From the NCBI RefSeq assembly GCF_035917995.1, contig NZ_CP109131.1, positions 2,976,001-3,040,000 of the forward strand: a stretch of DNA of 64,000 nt, read 5' to 3'. Under the pieces are notes generated by a model, which had not been told where the DNA came from, searched no databases, and saw only the letters and a list, made by a program, of their open reading frames with translations. Below, piece by piece: positions 10,208 through 19,928 of this stretch; within the stretch, counting starts at the first letter, position 1, and each line of letters starts with the position of its first letter. The DNA comes from Streptosporangium sp. NBC_01755 (lineage in GTDB: Bacteria > Actinomycetota > Actinomycetes > Streptosporangiales > Streptosporangiaceae). The translations under genes and the position numbers were made by a program.

Positions 10208-10663
10208 ATGGAGGGCGTGCCACCTTACAAGCCCGACGCCGCCAAGGTTCACGCCGCCCTCGACACCCAGCTGAGCGCCCTCGACGAGCCGCTCTACGAC
10301 GGTCCTACCGGAGTCACGGCGCTGCTGGACGCCTGCGTGAGCGTGGTGCTGCGAGCCTTCGAGCGCGAGATCCGCCCGGAACGGGAGATCACCCGCTTCG
10401 CCGTACGGCACCTGCTGGACGCGCTGGCGACGGCCGCTCCCGGCCGGACCGTCGAGGTCCGGGTCCCGCCCTACGCGGCGGTGCAGTGCGTGGAGGGTCC
10501 CCGTCACACCCGTGGCACCCCGCCCAACGTGGTGGAGACCGACGCGCGCACCTGGCTGGATCTGGCTACCGGCCGGCTGACCTGGCCTGCGGCGATGGCC
10601 ACCGGCAAGGTCGCCGCGAGCGGAGCCCGCGCCGACCTGTCGGACCATCTGCCGCTGCGATAG
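10208..10663 (+). CDS. Sterol-carrier family protein (bacterial SCP2-like)
   Basis: A 151-residue cytoplasmic protein. The C-terminal half ([35 protein letters not shown]..., cut here) is the block found in bacterial sterol-carrier-like proteins encoded near purF in actinomycetes. The N-terminal half is mostly helical. The ligand and role are unknown. ATG 10208 is taken as start; GTG 10217 is the alternative. The same frame is open far upstream, but that stretch is antisense to the phosphatase gene and not coding. Confidence 0.75.
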   Translation: MEGVPPYKPDAAKVHAALDTQLSALDEPLYDGPTGVTALLDACVSVVLRAFEREIRPEREITRFAVRHLLDALATAAPGRTVEVRVPPYAAVQCVEGPRHTRGTPPNVVETDARTWLDLATGRLTWPAAMATGKVAASGARADLSDHLPLR

Positions 10664-10695
10664 CTCCCGCCGTTCCCAGGCGCGTGGCGGGATCG

Positions 10696-11721
10696 TCAAG
10701 GGGCGGGCCGGAGCCGGACGCCGAACCTGTCCTCGATGCAGCGCTGCTGGAGCTCCGGTGGCAGGTTGGCGCAGTCGCCGACCTTGCTGTAAAGCCAGCT
10801 CAGGAAGACCGCGGCGATGATCAGAGTGAGGACGCTCAGCGCTATGCCCGCCCAGGCCCGGCCCGGGCCGGACTTCTTGGCGAGTGCGATGATGCCGACG
10901 ACCAGACCGACGATCGCCACCAGCACGCCGAGGCCGCAGGCGATGAGCGACACGATGGCCACGATCCCGAGCACGAGCGCGGCGGTACCGAGCCCGTCAC
11001 CCTGCCTGCGCCCCTCACCCGGATACGCCGGGTAGGGCGCGGCGCCTGGATAGGCGGGCGCGCCAGGCGGCGGGTACGGCGGCGGCTGGTAGGGGCCTGC
11101 CGCGCCCTGAGCCGGCTGGTAAGGGCCCACCGCGGACGGCGTCTGCGGGCCGGGACCTCCGTAGGGCTGCCCGGCCTGCTGGGCCTCCCCGTATCTCGGT
11201 TGTTCCCCGTAGCCGTGCCGGCCCGAATAGCCCTGCTGGGGAGTTCCGGGAGCGGGCGGCCGATCCGCCTGGAAACCACCGGCGGCGGGCTCGGTGGGCC
11301 GAGGCTGGGCCGCGGGTTCCTCGGAGGGCTCAGGCGGTTCGTAGCGCGAGGGCTGGGCGGGGCCGGGGTGGTCAGGACCGCCCGGAGCCTCCGAGGCGCC
11401 CTCCCAGCCGGGATACGCGGCGGGCGTGGCACCGGGCACGGGGTGGGGCGGCCGTTCCTCCGGCGAGGGAACTCCCCCCTCCCGCCCACCGGACTCCGGT
11501 TTCTCGGGTGTCTCGTCCCCCCTCGGGGCGTCCGGATCACCGGCCTGGTCGGGCTGAGGGACCTCTGGCGCGACCGGCGTGTCCGGATGCGGCGGCACCC
11601 TCGGTTCCCCGGGAACGGGGGACGGCGGCCAGGTCGGCGCCTCACTGGGATCGGGTACGGGCGACTCGGGATCCGGCTCCTGCCGCGGGTCGGGCTGGTT
11701 CGGGTCCACAGGTGTTGTCAC
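10696..11721 (-). CDS. Proline-rich DUF4190 membrane protein
   Basis: Residues 1 to about 230 are a Pro/Gly/Tyr-rich cytoplasmic tail. Two tightly packed hydrophobic segments follow (ALVLGIVAIVSLIACGLG and the next about 20 residues after AKKSGPGRAWAG), the DUF4190 hairpin. A short Cys-containing tail (GDCANLPPELQQRC) ends the protein. Such proteins may gather cell-envelope partners, but no function is established. GTG 11721 was chosen because GGGAGAG lies seven bases before it; the frame also has an upstream ATG at 11760 without such a site. It is divergent from purF. Confidence 0.85.
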   Translation of the reverse strand: MTTPVDPNQPDPRQEPDPESPVPDPSEAPTWPPSPVPGEPRVPPHPDTPVAPEVPQPDQAGDPDAPRGDETPEKPESGGREGGVPSPEERPPHPVPGATPAAYPGWEGASEAPGGPDHPGPAQPSRYEPPEPSEEPAAQPRPTEPAAGGFQADRPPAPGTPQQGYSGRHGYGEQPRYGEAQQAGQPYGGPGPQTPSAVGPYQPAQGAAGPYQPPPYPPPGAPAYPGAAPYPAYPGEGRRQGDGLGTAALVLGIVAIVSLIACGLGVLVAIVGLVVGIIALAKKSGPGRAWAGIALSVLTLIIAAVFLSWLYSKVGDCANLPPELQQRCIEDRFGVRLRPAP

Positions 11722-11881
11722 GTCTACTCTCCCGACGCTTGGGCATGCCGGATATCTCACACTCCCCTGTCACCCGCCGACGAAACAGGCCGACACGGCA
11801 AAATACCGATGATTGTTCGGTCAGGGTGCGACATGCCACGGAACGGACCCTAGGTGCGAGCAGGGAAGAAGCCGACCTAGA

Positions 11882-13327
11882 ATGAAGCATGTGTTGAAGG
11901 GCGACGGCCATCTGAGCCATGACCTTGACCCCCACGACCGGCCTCCGAAGGACGCATGTGGCGTCTTCGGGGTCTGGGCTCCTGGGGAGGAAGTCTCCAA
12001 ACTCACCTACTACGGGCTGTACGCGCTGCAGCACCGCGGTCAGGAGTCCGCGGGCATCGCGGTCAGCGAGGGCAGCAGGATCCTCGTCTACAAGGACATG
12101 GGGCTGGTGTCCCAGGTCTTCGACGAGTCCGTGCTCGGAACCCTCCGCGGCCACCTGGCGATCGGTCACTGCCGCTACTCGACGACCGGATCGAGCGTCT
12201 GGGAGAACGCGCAGCCGACGCTGAGCTCGACCGAGGGCGGCGGGCTGGCCCTCGCCCACAACGGAAACCTGATCAACACCCCGGTGCTGGCCAGGCGTCT
12301 GGCCCCGGGTTCCACCCGGGCGACCACCGACACCGAGGTGCTGACGTCGCTGCTGGCCCAGGACCGCAGCCAGCCCATCGACGACGCGGCCGCCGAGCTT
12401 CTTCCGCAGGTCAGGGGCGCCTACTCGCTCGTCTTCATGGACGAGAGGACCCTTTACGCGGCCCGTGACCCCCAGGGCGTCCGCCCGCTGGTCCTGGGGC
12501 GCCTGGAGCGCGGCTGGGTGGTCGCCTCCGAGACCGCGGCACTGGACATCGTGGGCGCCACGTTCGTCCGCGAGATCGAGCCGGGCGAGCTGATCACCAT
12601 CGACGAGCGCGGCGTGCGCTCGCGAAAGTTCGCGCTCGCCGAACCCAAGGGCTGCCTGTTCGAGTACGTCTACCTGGCCCGCCCCGACACCACGATCGCC
12701 GGGCGCGGCGTGCAGACCACGCGCGTCGAGATCGGCCGCATGCTGGCCCGTGAGCACCCGGTCGAGGCCGACCTGGTCATCCCCACGCCCGAGTCGGGCA
12801 CCCCCGCCGCCGTCGGCTACGCCGAGGCGAGCGGGATCCCGTACGGCCAGGGCCTGGTCAAGAACTCCTATGTGGGCCGGACCTTCATCCAGCCGTCCCA
12901 GACGATCCGTCAGCTGGGCATCCGCCTGAAGCTCAACCCGCTGAAGGAGGTCGTCGCGGGCAAGCGCCTGGTCGTCGTGGACGACTCGATCGTCCGGGGC
13001 AACACCCAGCGGGCGATCGTCAAGATGCTGCGCGAGGCGGGTGCCAGGGAGGTGCACGTCCGGATCTCCTCCCCGCCGGTCAGCTGGCCGTGCTTCTACG
13101 GCATCGACTTCGCCACCCGGGCCGAGCTGATCGCCGGTTCGCTCAGCGTGGAGGAGATCCGCGCCTCGCTCGGCGCCGACTCGCTCGGATACATCTCGCT
13201 GGAGGGCCTGACCAAGGCCACCACGATCCCCGCCGACCGGCTCTGCCGCGCCTGCTTCGACGGTAACTACCCGATTCCGATCGACCAGGACAATGTGGGC
13301 AAATACGTGCTGGAGGCCAAGCATTGA
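11882..13327 (+). CDS. purF: Amidophosphoribosyltransferase (PurF)
   Basis: Catalyses the first committed purine step, PRPP plus glutamine to phosphoribosylamine. After a short propeptide the mature N-terminal Cys of the Ntn glutaminase is seen in DACGVFGVW. The PRPP-binding loop is VVVDDSIVRGNT. The Cys residues in KGCLFEY, SWPCFYG and LCRACFDG fit the Bacillus-type enzyme that carries a 4Fe-4S cluster. The start is ATG 11882, with GTG 11891 also possible; the frame is open further upstream but that part is non-conserved. purM starts 43 bases downstream, so the two are co-transcribed. Confidence 0.97.
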   Translation: MKHVLKGDGHLSHDLDPHDRPPKDACGVFGVWAPGEEVSKLTYYGLYALQHRGQESAGIAVSEGSRILVYKDMGLVSQVFDESVLGTLRGHLAIGHCRYSTTGSSVWENAQPTLSSTEGGGLALAHNGNLINTPVLARRLAPGSTRATTDTEVLTSLLAQDRSQPIDDAAAELLPQVRGAYSLVFMDERTLYAARDPQGVRPLVLGRLERGWVVASETAALDIVGATFVREIEPGELITIDERGVRSRKFALAEPKGCLFEYVYLARPDTTIAGRGVQTTRVEIGRMLAREHPVEADLVIPTPESGTPAAVGYAEASGIPYGQGLVKNSYVGRTFIQPSQTIRQLGIRLKLNPLKEVVAGKRLVVVDDSIVRGNTQRAIVKMLREAGAREVHVRISSPPVSWPCFYGIDFATRAELIAGSLSVEEIRASLGADSLGYISLEGLTKATTIPADRLCRACFDGNYPIPIDQDNVGKYVLEAKH

Positions 13328-13370
13328 GCAGGTCAGGCGGCCAGACCGCCCGGCCGACGAGAGAGGCCCC

Positions 13371-14396
13371 ATGACCAGCTACGCGGCCGCAGGAGTGGAC
13401 ATCGACGCGGGTGAGCGCGCCGTCGAGCTGATGAGGTCGAAGGTCGCGCGGGCACGGCGGCCCGAGGTCGTGGACGACGCCAGCGGCTTCGCCGGCCTCT
13501 TCGACGCCTCGGCCCTGCTGTCGTACCGGCGGCCGCTGCTCACCACGTCGACCGACGGCGTCGGCACCAAGGTCATGCTGGCCCAGCGGCTGGGCAAGCA
13601 CGACACGATCGGCCTCGACCTGGTCGGCATGGTCGTGGACGACCTGGTGGTCTGCGGTGCCGAACCGCTGTTCATGACCGACTACATCGCCTGCGGCAAG
13701 GTCGTTCCCGAGCGGATCGCCGAGATCGTGGGTGGCGTCGCCGAGGGCTGCCGCCTGGCGGGCTGCGCCCTCATCGGCGGGGAGACCGCCGAGCACCCCG
13801 GGGCCATGGGCGCCGACGAGTACGACCTCGCGGGCGCCGCCACCGGCGTGGTGGAGGCCGACCGGATGCTCGGCCGGGACAGGGTGCGCGAGGGCGACGT
13901 GGTCCTCGCGCTGGCCTCCTCGGGCGTGCACTCCAACGGCTACTCGCTGGTCCGGCACATCATCGACCGGGCCGGGCTGTCGCTGGAGGCCGAGCTGCCC
14001 GAGCTGGGCCGGACGCTGGGCGAGGAGTTGCTGGAGCCGACCAGGATCTACTCGCTCGACTGCCTGGAGCTGGCCCGCAAGGTCGACGTCCACGCGTACG
14101 CGCACATCACGGGTGGCGGCCTGGCGAGCAACCTGTCCCGATCGCTGCCCGACGGGCTGGACGCGCTGCTCGACCGCTCGTCATGGACCCCGCCCGCCGT
14201 CTTCGAGGTGCTCGCCGGACACGGCGGGGTGGCCCAGGCCGACATGGACCGCACGTTCAACCTGGGCGTGGGCATGGCCGCGGTCGTCGCCGCGGAGGCC
14301 GTGCAGCCCGCCCTGGCGCTGCTCGCTGAGCGGAACCTTCCGGCCTGGGTGCTGGGCGAGATCGTCGAGGGCTCTGGGCAGGCACGTTTCCGATGA
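13371..14396 (+). CDS. purM: Phosphoribosylformylglycinamidine cyclo-ligase (PurM)
   Basis: Makes AIR from FGAM with ATP. Family blocks visible: SYAAAGVDIDAGERAVELM at the N-terminus, TSTDGVGTKVMLAQ, DDLVVCGAEPLFMTDYIACGK, GCALIGGETAEHPG and ITGGGLASNLSR. It is 341 residues, the normal size. ATG 13371 has GAGAGG just upstream. The operon purF-purM ends at the 16-bp hairpin just after this gene. Confidence 0.97.
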   Translation: MTSYAAAGVDIDAGERAVELMRSKVARARRPEVVDDASGFAGLFDASALLSYRRPLLTTSTDGVGTKVMLAQRLGKHDTIGLDLVGMVVDDLVVCGAEPLFMTDYIACGKVVPERIAEIVGGVAEGCRLAGCALIGGETAEHPGAMGADEYDLAGAATGVVEADRMLGRDRVREGDVVLALASSGVHSNGYSLVRHIIDRAGLSLEAELPELGRTLGEELLEPTRIYSLDCLELARKVDVHAYAHITGGGLASNLSRSLPDGLDALLDRSSWTPPAVFEVLAGHGGVAQADMDRTFNLGVGMAAVVAAEAVQPALALLAERNLPAWVLGEIVEGSGQARFR

Positions 14397-14402
14397 CCCT
14401 CG

Positions 14403-14439
14403 GGCCCTTCCCCGCCCCCGCCCGGGGCGGGGAAGGGCC
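14403..14439 (+). terminator. Perfect 16-bp GC hairpin after purM
   Basis: Arms 14403-14418 and 14424-14439 are exact complements with a 5-base loop, starting 7 bases after the purM stop. It lies between convergent purM and the DUF3073 gene. Confidence 0.9.
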
Positions 14440-14573
14440 GGTGTGAGTCGAGTACGACGAAAAGCGCCCCGGACCACCGGAGCGCCGCATATTGTCGACT
14501 CCCAGCGAGAAGAACACCCGGTGGCTCTGTGCTCACCACCGGGTGCCCCGCTCACCGTCAAACCGAAACCCGC

Positions 14574-14807
14574 CTAGCGGCGCCCGGATGTCCCGTCGTC
14601 GCGGTCATCCTTGGAGCCGAAGTCATCGGCGTAATCGGCGTACCGATCCGCCAGCTCGTCGTAGGCGTCGTTGGAGTCGTCGTTGTGGTTGGAGTCATCT
14701 CTGACTCCGAGCTCGTCGCGAAGACGCTCAAGATCAGTGCCACCGCTGTTGTACTTCAGCTGGCGAGCAACCTTGACCTGCTTGGCCTTTGCTCGGCCGC
14801 GCCCCAT
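14574..14807 (-). CDS. DUF3073 family small protein
   Basis: A 77-residue protein beginning MGRGRAKAKQVKVARQLKY, the strongly conserved basic head of DUF3073. A very acidic tail follows (DDSN..., DDFGSKDDRDDG). No biochemical role is known. The conserved place between purM and the branched-chain amino acid dehydrogenase gene is shared with Streptomyces. Confidence 0.93.
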   Translation of the reverse strand: MGRGRAKAKQVKVARQLKYNSGGTDLERLRDELGVRDDSNHNDDSNDAYDELADRYADYADDFGSKDDRDDGTSGRR

Positions 14808-14957
14808 TGGCTCGACCCCCTCGTGTGGGGTCGTGCCCGACCCCTCGTCGCTAACGCACCACGCACTGACGCCACCTGACTTGAGGCGCCAGCTCTCGTT
14901 CGCCTACAACCGTACCCGTTTTACGCCCGGCTCGGTACGTCGTATGGGCGTGTAGGG

Positions 14958-16061
14958 CTAGTGGCCCAGCCAAATGCCCCTAATTCGCCCGACTTCCGAC
15001 ATTCTTCGCTCGGCCAGCCTATCGGCTGCGACGGCCGGAGGGACGCCGTCCTCCGCCGCGCTGGAGAAGATCTTAAGAGTCGTGTCGTAGATCTGGGTGG
15101 CCTTTGCCCGCGCCCGGTCCATGTTGAACCCGCGGATCTCGTCCGCGACCTGGATGACACCGCCGGAGTTGACCACGTAGTCGGGCGCGTAGAGGATTCC
15201 CCGGTCGGCGAGCTGCTTCTCCACCCCGGGATGGGCCAGCTGGTTGTTCGCCCCGCCGCAGACGATCGTGGCGCGCAGGCGGGCCACCGTCTCGTCGGCC
15301 AGCGCCCCGCCGAGGGAGCACGGCGCGTAGACGTCGATGTCGGATCCGGTGAGCTCCAGCCGGTCGGCGACGACCTCCACCCTCGGGTAGCGCCGCAGCA
15401 GCCGCTCCACGGCCTGCTCGCTCACGTCGCAGACCACGACCTCGGCGCCGTCCTCGACCAGGTGGCCGACCAGGCGGTGGCCGACCTTGCCCACGCCCTC
15501 GACGCCGACACGCCTGCCGCGCAGCGTCGGCGTGCCGTAGGTGTGCTCGGCGGCGGCGCGCATGCCCTGGAAGACGCCGTGGGCGGTCAGGATCGACGAG
15601 TCCCCGGCTCCGCCGTTGGCCGGCGTGCGGCCGGTCACGTAGGAGCTCTCGCGGGCCACGATGTCCATGTCCTCGCTGTTGGTGCCGACGTCACACGCGG
15701 TGTAGTAGCGGCCTCCGAGTGACTGGACGAACCGGCCGTAGGCGCGCAGCAGCGCCTCGCTCCTGTCCTTCGCCGGGTCGCCGATGATGACGGCCTTGCC
15801 GCCACCGAGGTCGAGTCCCGCCAGGGCGTTCTTGTAGGACATCGCCCGGGAGAGATTGAGCACATCCGCCAGCGCGGCCTGCTCGCTCTCGTAGGGGTAG
15901 AACCTGGTGCCGCCCAGGCCCGGGCCCAGGGCCGTGTTGTGGATGGCGATGATGGCGCGCAGGCCACTGCGCTCGTCGGAGCAGAAAACGACCTGCTCGT
16001 GCCGGGTCTGTCCGATTACCGGGCCGGTGTCCTTGTGGGACGGCCCGAAGACGTCGGTCAC
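14958..16061 (-). CDS. Leucine/valine dehydrogenase (Glu/Leu/Phe/Val dehydrogenase family)
   Basis: NAD-dependent oxidative deamination of branched-chain amino acids, which feeds acyl-CoA pools. The substrate/catalytic region reads [21 protein letters not shown] and [22 protein letters not shown], with the catalytic Lys in the SYKNA context. The Rossmann fold shows [16 protein letters not shown]. The 367-residue length is normal. In Streptomyces the gene at this spot is vdh; I do not assign the symbol because substrate preference cannot be read. Confidence 0.95.
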   Translation of the reverse strand: MTDVFGPSHKDTGPVIGQTRHEQVVFCSDERSGLRAIIAIHNTALGPGLGGTRFYPYESEQAALADVLNLSRAMSYKNALAGLDLGGGKAVIIGDPAKDRSEALLRAYGRFVQSLGGRYYTACDVGTNSEDMDIVARESSYVTGRTPANGGAGDSSILTAHGVFQGMRAAAEHTYGTPTLRGRRVGVEGVGKVGHRLVGHLVEDGAEVVVCDVSEQAVERLLRRYPRVEVVADRLELTGSDIDVYAPCSLGGALADETVARLRATIVCGGANNQLAHPGVEKQLADRGILYAPDYVVNSGGVIQVADEIRGFNMDRARAKATQIYDTTLKIFSSAAEDGVPPAVAADRLAERRMSEVGRIRGIWLGH

Positions 16062-16367
16062 TGTGGTGACTCCCAGTCGTCCGTTCCCGCCGCTCCGTCG
16101 CGGCGGAGATCGCCTTCAGCGTAACCACAGACCCGCGAAGGGACGACTCACGCGAAGGCCCCATCATGGTCGACGAGTGGGCTGCCGGGCCTGCCTCGCA
16201 GGTCTGTCGCCCGCCGTCACGGTTCCCGCGACGATCAGGGATCGGCCGTCGCCCGCCTCGGCCGAGGAAGGCGAGAGGCCCCGGGGGCGGAGGAGTCGCC
16301 TCGGTCGCCGAGACGGAGGCCACGAAAGCCGGTCCCGTACGGACAGCGGCCGGTCCTTCGTGACACG

Positions 16368-17234
16368 ATGCGGAACGTGCTGCCCTACGCCGCGTACCTC
16401 CGCGTCTACGAGCCACTGGTCGCGTTCACCCCTGCGGAGCGCGCCTCGTGGGCCGCCTACGCCGAGGCTGCCGACCGACCGCGCCGAGCCGGCGCCCTGC
16501 ACGCCGAACACGGCGAGGCGGTGCGACGCCTCCTGGGGATCCCACCGGCCCCGGCACCCGTCCAGGAGAGCCCCAACGCCTATCTGAGGCGCGTGGAGGA
16601 GGTCCTGTACGTCTGCCCATGGCAGAGCAGGCTGAGGTCGTGGCTGGCCTTCTCGCGCTTTCGCGGGGCGACCCCGCCCAAGCTGATGGAGCGGTTCGTC
16701 CCACCCGCCGTCGCGGAGCAGACCGTCGACGACTTCGACCGGTTCAAGCGTCGCAGCGACTCGGCCGCGCTGCGCACCCACATCCGTGGCTCCACCTGGC
16801 ACGTTCCGACCTCGTGGTTCGTCCCCTTCGACGGCAACGAGCGCTGGCTGGTGATCGACGGCAACGGGGGCCAGGGGGGCACGACCACCACGCGCAACCT
16901 GATCTACGTCACCTCCATGGCCCATGCCAGGCGCCGCAGTGCCCGCGCCCTGCAGATCATCAGAAGGCAGGTCGGCGAGGTCTCGGTCACCGCCGAGGTC
17001 GAGGACGTGGCGCGCTGGCTGGAGGAGTTCCACCCGCATTCGCTGGTCGAGCTCGACTACGGCGGCATCGTCAACCTCATGGACGACGAGAGGCTCCAGG
17101 CCGACGAGTCCGTGGCGGAGCTCGCGGCGGCACTGACAGGTCTGGAAAAAGGCGAGGAAGAACTGGCGTTCGCCATGTACCAGCGCGTCATCCTCCGCTG
17201 GCGATCAATACAACTTCTCGAATCAGCAAACTGA
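16368..17234 (+). CDS. Conserved hypothetical protein beside bldC
   Basis: A 288-residue soluble protein with no signal peptide or membrane segment. It looks evenly conserved, with LPYAAYLRVYEPLVAFTPAER at the start, a Trp/Arg-rich middle (CPWQSRLRSWLAFSRFRG) and HVPTSWFVPFDGNERWLV. The position between the dehydrogenase gene and bldC matches the Streptomyces locus, where a similar-size uncharacterised gene lies. ATG 16368 or GTG 16377 may be the start. The function is unknown. Confidence 0.8.
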   Translation: MRNVLPYAAYLRVYEPLVAFTPAERASWAAYAEAADRPRRAGALHAEHGEAVRRLLGIPPAPAPVQESPNAYLRRVEEVLYVCPWQSRLRSWLAFSRFRGATPPKLMERFVPPAVAEQTVDDFDRFKRRSDSAALRTHIRGSTWHVPTSWFVPFDGNERWLVIDGNGGQGGTTTTRNLIYVTSMAHARRRSARALQIIRRQVGEVSVTAEVEDVARWLEEFHPHSLVELDYGGIVNLMDDERLQADESVAELAAALTGLEKGEEELAFAMYQRVILRWRSIQLLESAN

Positions 17235-17552
17235 CTCGCAAATCATCCCTTCGACCTGCGTAAGTAGGTCCGTCGATGACCGGGGATGCACCTACGAACT
17301 GAGTAGTTTGCCGTTTTCACTGCGATACCACGAAACGTGTCGCTAGAATCACCGAGCGTGACAACAACACGTGCACAAGAGAGATGAGTCACTCAAAGAC
17401 TCGCCAATCGCTCTACGTGGCTGTATGGTCACATCGGGTGATGCCGTATATGGCCCAAACTGCCGCACGCAATGGCCATAGGCGGACATCCGTGACAAGC
17501 GTCAAGTCGCAGGATCGCTGTCGCCGGTCCACATGGAGGAGAGGCCGCACAA
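17235..17552 (+). other. 318-base upstream region of bldC
   Basis: No gene is supported here. TAGAAT at 17344-17349 could be a -10 element, but no convincing -35 lies at the right distance. The short open frames in this stretch have no family features. It probably holds the bldC promoter and a long leader of about 200 bases. Confidence 0.35.
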
Positions 17553-17756
17553 ATGTCAGCTCGTACACCCGAGGCAGAGCCGCTGCTCACCCCGGCGGAG
17601 GTCGCAACCATGTTCCGCGTCGATCCCAAGACCGTGACCCGGTGGGCGAAGGCGGGCAAGTTGACGTCCATCCGCACCCTGGGTGGACACCGCCGGTACC
17701 GGGAGACCGAGGTTCGCGCGCTGCTCGCGGGGATTCCGCAGCAGCGCTCAGAGTAA
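17553..17756 (+). CDS. bldC: Developmental regulator BldC
   Basis: A 67-residue MerR-type helix-turn-helix protein without an effector domain. The sequence LLTPAEVATMFRVDPKTVTRWAKAGKL, then the wing GGHRRYRETEVRALL, is the near-invariant BldC core. In Streptomyces BldC binds cooperatively to direct repeats and holds back early sporulation genes. GGAGGAGAGG lies eight bases before ATG 17553. The gene stands alone behind a long leader. Confidence 0.96.
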   Translation: MSARTPEAEPLLTPAEVATMFRVDPKTVTRWAKAGKLTSIRTLGGHRRYRETEVRALLAGIPQQRSE

Positions 17757-17894
17757 GACGGGGGCCGTCACTGACCTAGGGGGATTGGTGCGCGCTCACC
17801 CTGTGAGCGCGTAGGCCACACAGGTTTATGGGGAGCGGCGTCGCCCGCCCGGCGCCGCCCCAGCACATGCCCGGCAGCTCCTTTGGACCTCGGG

Positions 17895-18614
17895 TCAGCC
17901 CGACCGGTCCCGGACCAGATCGTCCAGCAACTCGCCGACCTGCGAGTCGTGCTTGGCCGCCACGCCGAACAGCGCCACCATGTGGTCGACCAGCATGCGC
18001 TCCAGAGCCGGCCGCTCGATGTCGCGGTGCTCCAGCCAGTCGAGGCCCGCGGTCTCGACGGAGGCGATCCACGAACGCAGCGTGATGCGGAGTACGGGGC
18101 CGGGCTCCTCGACCCGCATCTGCCTCATGATCAGCCTGAACAGCCGGTTCCTGACCGAGTCGACGATCTCCCCGATGTCGCCGCTGCGGTTGGCGGGACC
18201 GCCCCTGAGCAGTGCGGCGAAACCCGCCGCGTGCTCCTCGACGAAGTCGAAGTACCGGGTGAGCCCTCCCGCCAGCTCGTCCAGCGGGCGGCCGCCCCCA
18301 TGGGGCTTGAGCCTTGCCTCCAGCTGCGCGGCGGCGCTTTTCAGCGCGGCGACATAAAGCTCCTGCTTGCCACCGAAGTAGTGGTAGACCAGGGCCCGCG
18401 ACGCGCCGGCCGCGGAGGCCACGTCATCGATCGACACGTCCTCCGCGTCTCGCCTGCTGAACAACTCCAGGGCCGCGGCCATGAGCTCCTCACGGCGCCG
18501 GTCCACGCTGAGCCTGCGACGCGCCGGTCGCGCGTCACCCGCCGCAGGTTTCACCTGTTCGGCGGCTCCGGATGTCGAGCCCACACCGTGAAGACTATCG
18601 GAGTCGATACGCAC
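17895..18614 (-). CDS. TetR-family transcriptional regulator
   Basis: N-terminal TetR HTH: RREELMAAALELFSRRDAEDVSIDDV, then ASRALVYHYFGGKQELYVAAL. About 160 C-terminal residues form the ligand domain (FDFVEEHAAGFAALLRGG, LRSWIASVETAGLDWLEH). The frame is open to an ATG at 18698, but those extra residues are poor in TetR features and would cover the inverted repeat at 18634-18672. GTG 18614 is therefore preferred, without a clear ribosome-binding site. Divergent from the LacI gene; the ligand is unknown. Confidence 0.85.
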   Translation of the reverse strand: MRIDSDSLHGVGSTSGAAEQVKPAAGDARPARRRLSVDRRREELMAAALELFSRRDAEDVSIDDVASAAGASRALVYHYFGGKQELYVAALKSAAAQLEARLKPHGGGRPLDELAGGLTRYFDFVEEHAAGFAALLRGGPANRSGDIGEIVDSVRNRLFRLIMRQMRVEEPGPVLRITLRSWIASVETAGLDWLEHRDIERPALERMLVDHMVALFGVAAKHDSQVGELLDDLVRDRSG

Positions 18615-18633
18615 GGCGGCGAGGTCAAGATCG

Positions 18634-18672
18634 GAGTTCCCTACCCCGGAGGCCGTACCCCATTCGGAACTC
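18634..18672. promoter_or_regulatory. Inverted half-sites between tetR-type and lacI-type genes
   Basis: GAGTTCC (18634-18640) and GGAACTC (18666-18672) are perfect complements in a shared divergent promoter region. A direct repeat of TACCCC lies between them (18642-18647 and 18656-18661). It is a candidate operator region for either regulator. Confidence 0.35.
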
Positions 18673-18719
18673 GATCGTTTTGAGTGACAGGTGCCCATCC
18701 ACCATTGCGGGGGAGAGCC

Positions 18720-19805
18720 ATGTCAGGACCGCCGGTCAACACCACATTCACCCGAGCCCGCGGGTTCGCCGAGCCCGTCTTATCCGACGGGTGCGGACCA
18801 CGCCCGAGACCCACGATCCGCAATGTCGCCGAACGGGCCGGTGTCTCCAAATCACTGGTCTCGCTCGTCCTGCGCGGATCGCCACACGTCAGCGAGCATC
18901 GCAGGCAGGCCGTGCTCCAGGCGGCCAGAGACCTCGGCTACCGGCCCAACGCGGTCGCGCGCAGCCTCGTCGAGGGCCGTACCCACCTGGTCGGGGCGCT
19001 CGTCGCCGACCTGCACAACCCGTTCTACGCCGAGTTCCTGGACGGCCTGCAGGAGAGCCTGCACGGCGACGGGCTGAGGCTCCTCATCGGCAACAGCCAG
19101 TGGGACCCCGCCTTCGAGGACGAGGCGGTCGAGGCGTTCCTCGAACTGCGCGTCGACGGGCTCGTCCTGCTCGGCATCGCGCCCACCAGCGGGACGCTCA
19201 TCGAGGCCACCGGCTACACGTCCACGGTCGTGGTGGGCGAGCGCGACATCGATCTCGGCGGCGTGGACATCGTCGTCGACGACGACCAACTCGGCGCCCG
19301 TCTGGCCGTCGACCACCTCGTGGAGCTCGGCCACCGCCGAATCGCCCACATAGAGGCCTCGGGCATCTCCTCCGGGCGCTTCCGCTGCGAGGGCTACCTG
19401 GTCGCGATGCGCAGGCACTCCCTGGCGCCGTACATCATGGTCGAGGAGGGCGCCTCCGGTGAGGAGGGCGGCGCGCGGGCCGCACACAGCCTGCTCACCC
19501 GCGACCCCCGGCCCACAGCGATCTTCGCCGCCAACGACCTGGTGGCCATGGGCGTGCTCTCCGCGGCCGCCGAACTGGGACTGCGGGTTCCCGAGGACCT
19601 GTCGGTGGTCGGGTACGACAACATCCACCGCGCCGGGACCCAGCCGATCTCGCTGACCACCGTGGACCAGCCCCGCCGTGCCATGGGCCGTTCCGCCGCC
19701 GCGCTGCTGCACGACCGGATCGGCGACCCCGGCAAGGCCTCGCGCCTGCGCCAGGTCGCGCCGCAGCTGGTCGTACGGCACAGCACGAGCCCCATCGAGC
19801 GCTAA
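18720..19805 (+). CDS. LacI-family transcriptional regulator
   Basis: An HTH of LacI type (TIRNVAERAGVSKSLVSLVLRGSPHVSEHRRQAVLQAARDLGYRPN, split here only for description) is followed by a periplasmic-binding-like sugar domain (VGALVADLHNPFYAEFLDGL, AIFAANDLVAMGVLSAAAELGLRVPEDLSVVGYDN). The hinge helix region RPNAVARSLVEGRT is intact. About 40 extra residues precede the HTH. ATG 18720 has GGGGGAGAG before it. No sugar operon is adjacent, so the target is probably elsewhere. Confidence 0.92.
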   Translation: MSGPPVNTTFTRARGFAEPVLSDGCGPRPRPTIRNVAERAGVSKSLVSLVLRGSPHVSEHRRQAVLQAARDLGYRPNAVARSLVEGRTHLVGALVADLHNPFYAEFLDGLQESLHGDGLRLLIGNSQWDPAFEDEAVEAFLELRVDGLVLLGIAPTSGTLIEATGYTSTVVVGERDIDLGGVDIVVDDDQLGARLAVDHLVELGHRRIAHIEASGISSGRFRCEGYLVAMRRHSLAPYIMVEEGASGEEGGARAAHSLLTRDPRPTAIFAANDLVAMGVLSAAAELGLRVPEDLSVVGYDNIHRAGTQPISLTTVDQPRRAMGRSAAALLHDRIGDPGKASRLRQVAPQLVVRHSTSPIER

Positions 19806-19806
19806 A

Positions 19807-19845
19807 GAGCCTGCCTGGAGCGTTACAGCACGCCCAGGCAGGCTC
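19807..19845 (+). terminator. 12-bp hairpin after the LacI-type gene
   Basis: Arms 19807-19818 and 19834-19845 pair perfectly with a 15-base loop, directly after the stop codon. Confidence 0.75.
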
Positions 19846-19928
19846 CATGAACTCCCCAAAAGCAGGTCAACATCGCGAACGACGGCGCGCCGCCGGTGTT
19901 GACTCTGGCCGAGACGAGGGGGGTAACA

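Noticed and set aside
5729..10663. A 1644-codon open frame on the plus strand
   Set aside because: It crosses the MFS gene out of frame and the phosphatase gene antisense; the protein is Arg/Pro/Gly-rich low-complexity sequence caused by high GC. Only its last 151 codons are a real gene (10208-10663).
18615..18698. Longer N-terminus for the TetR protein
   Set aside because: It would cover the operator-like repeat and adds residues unlike the family; kept only as an alternative.
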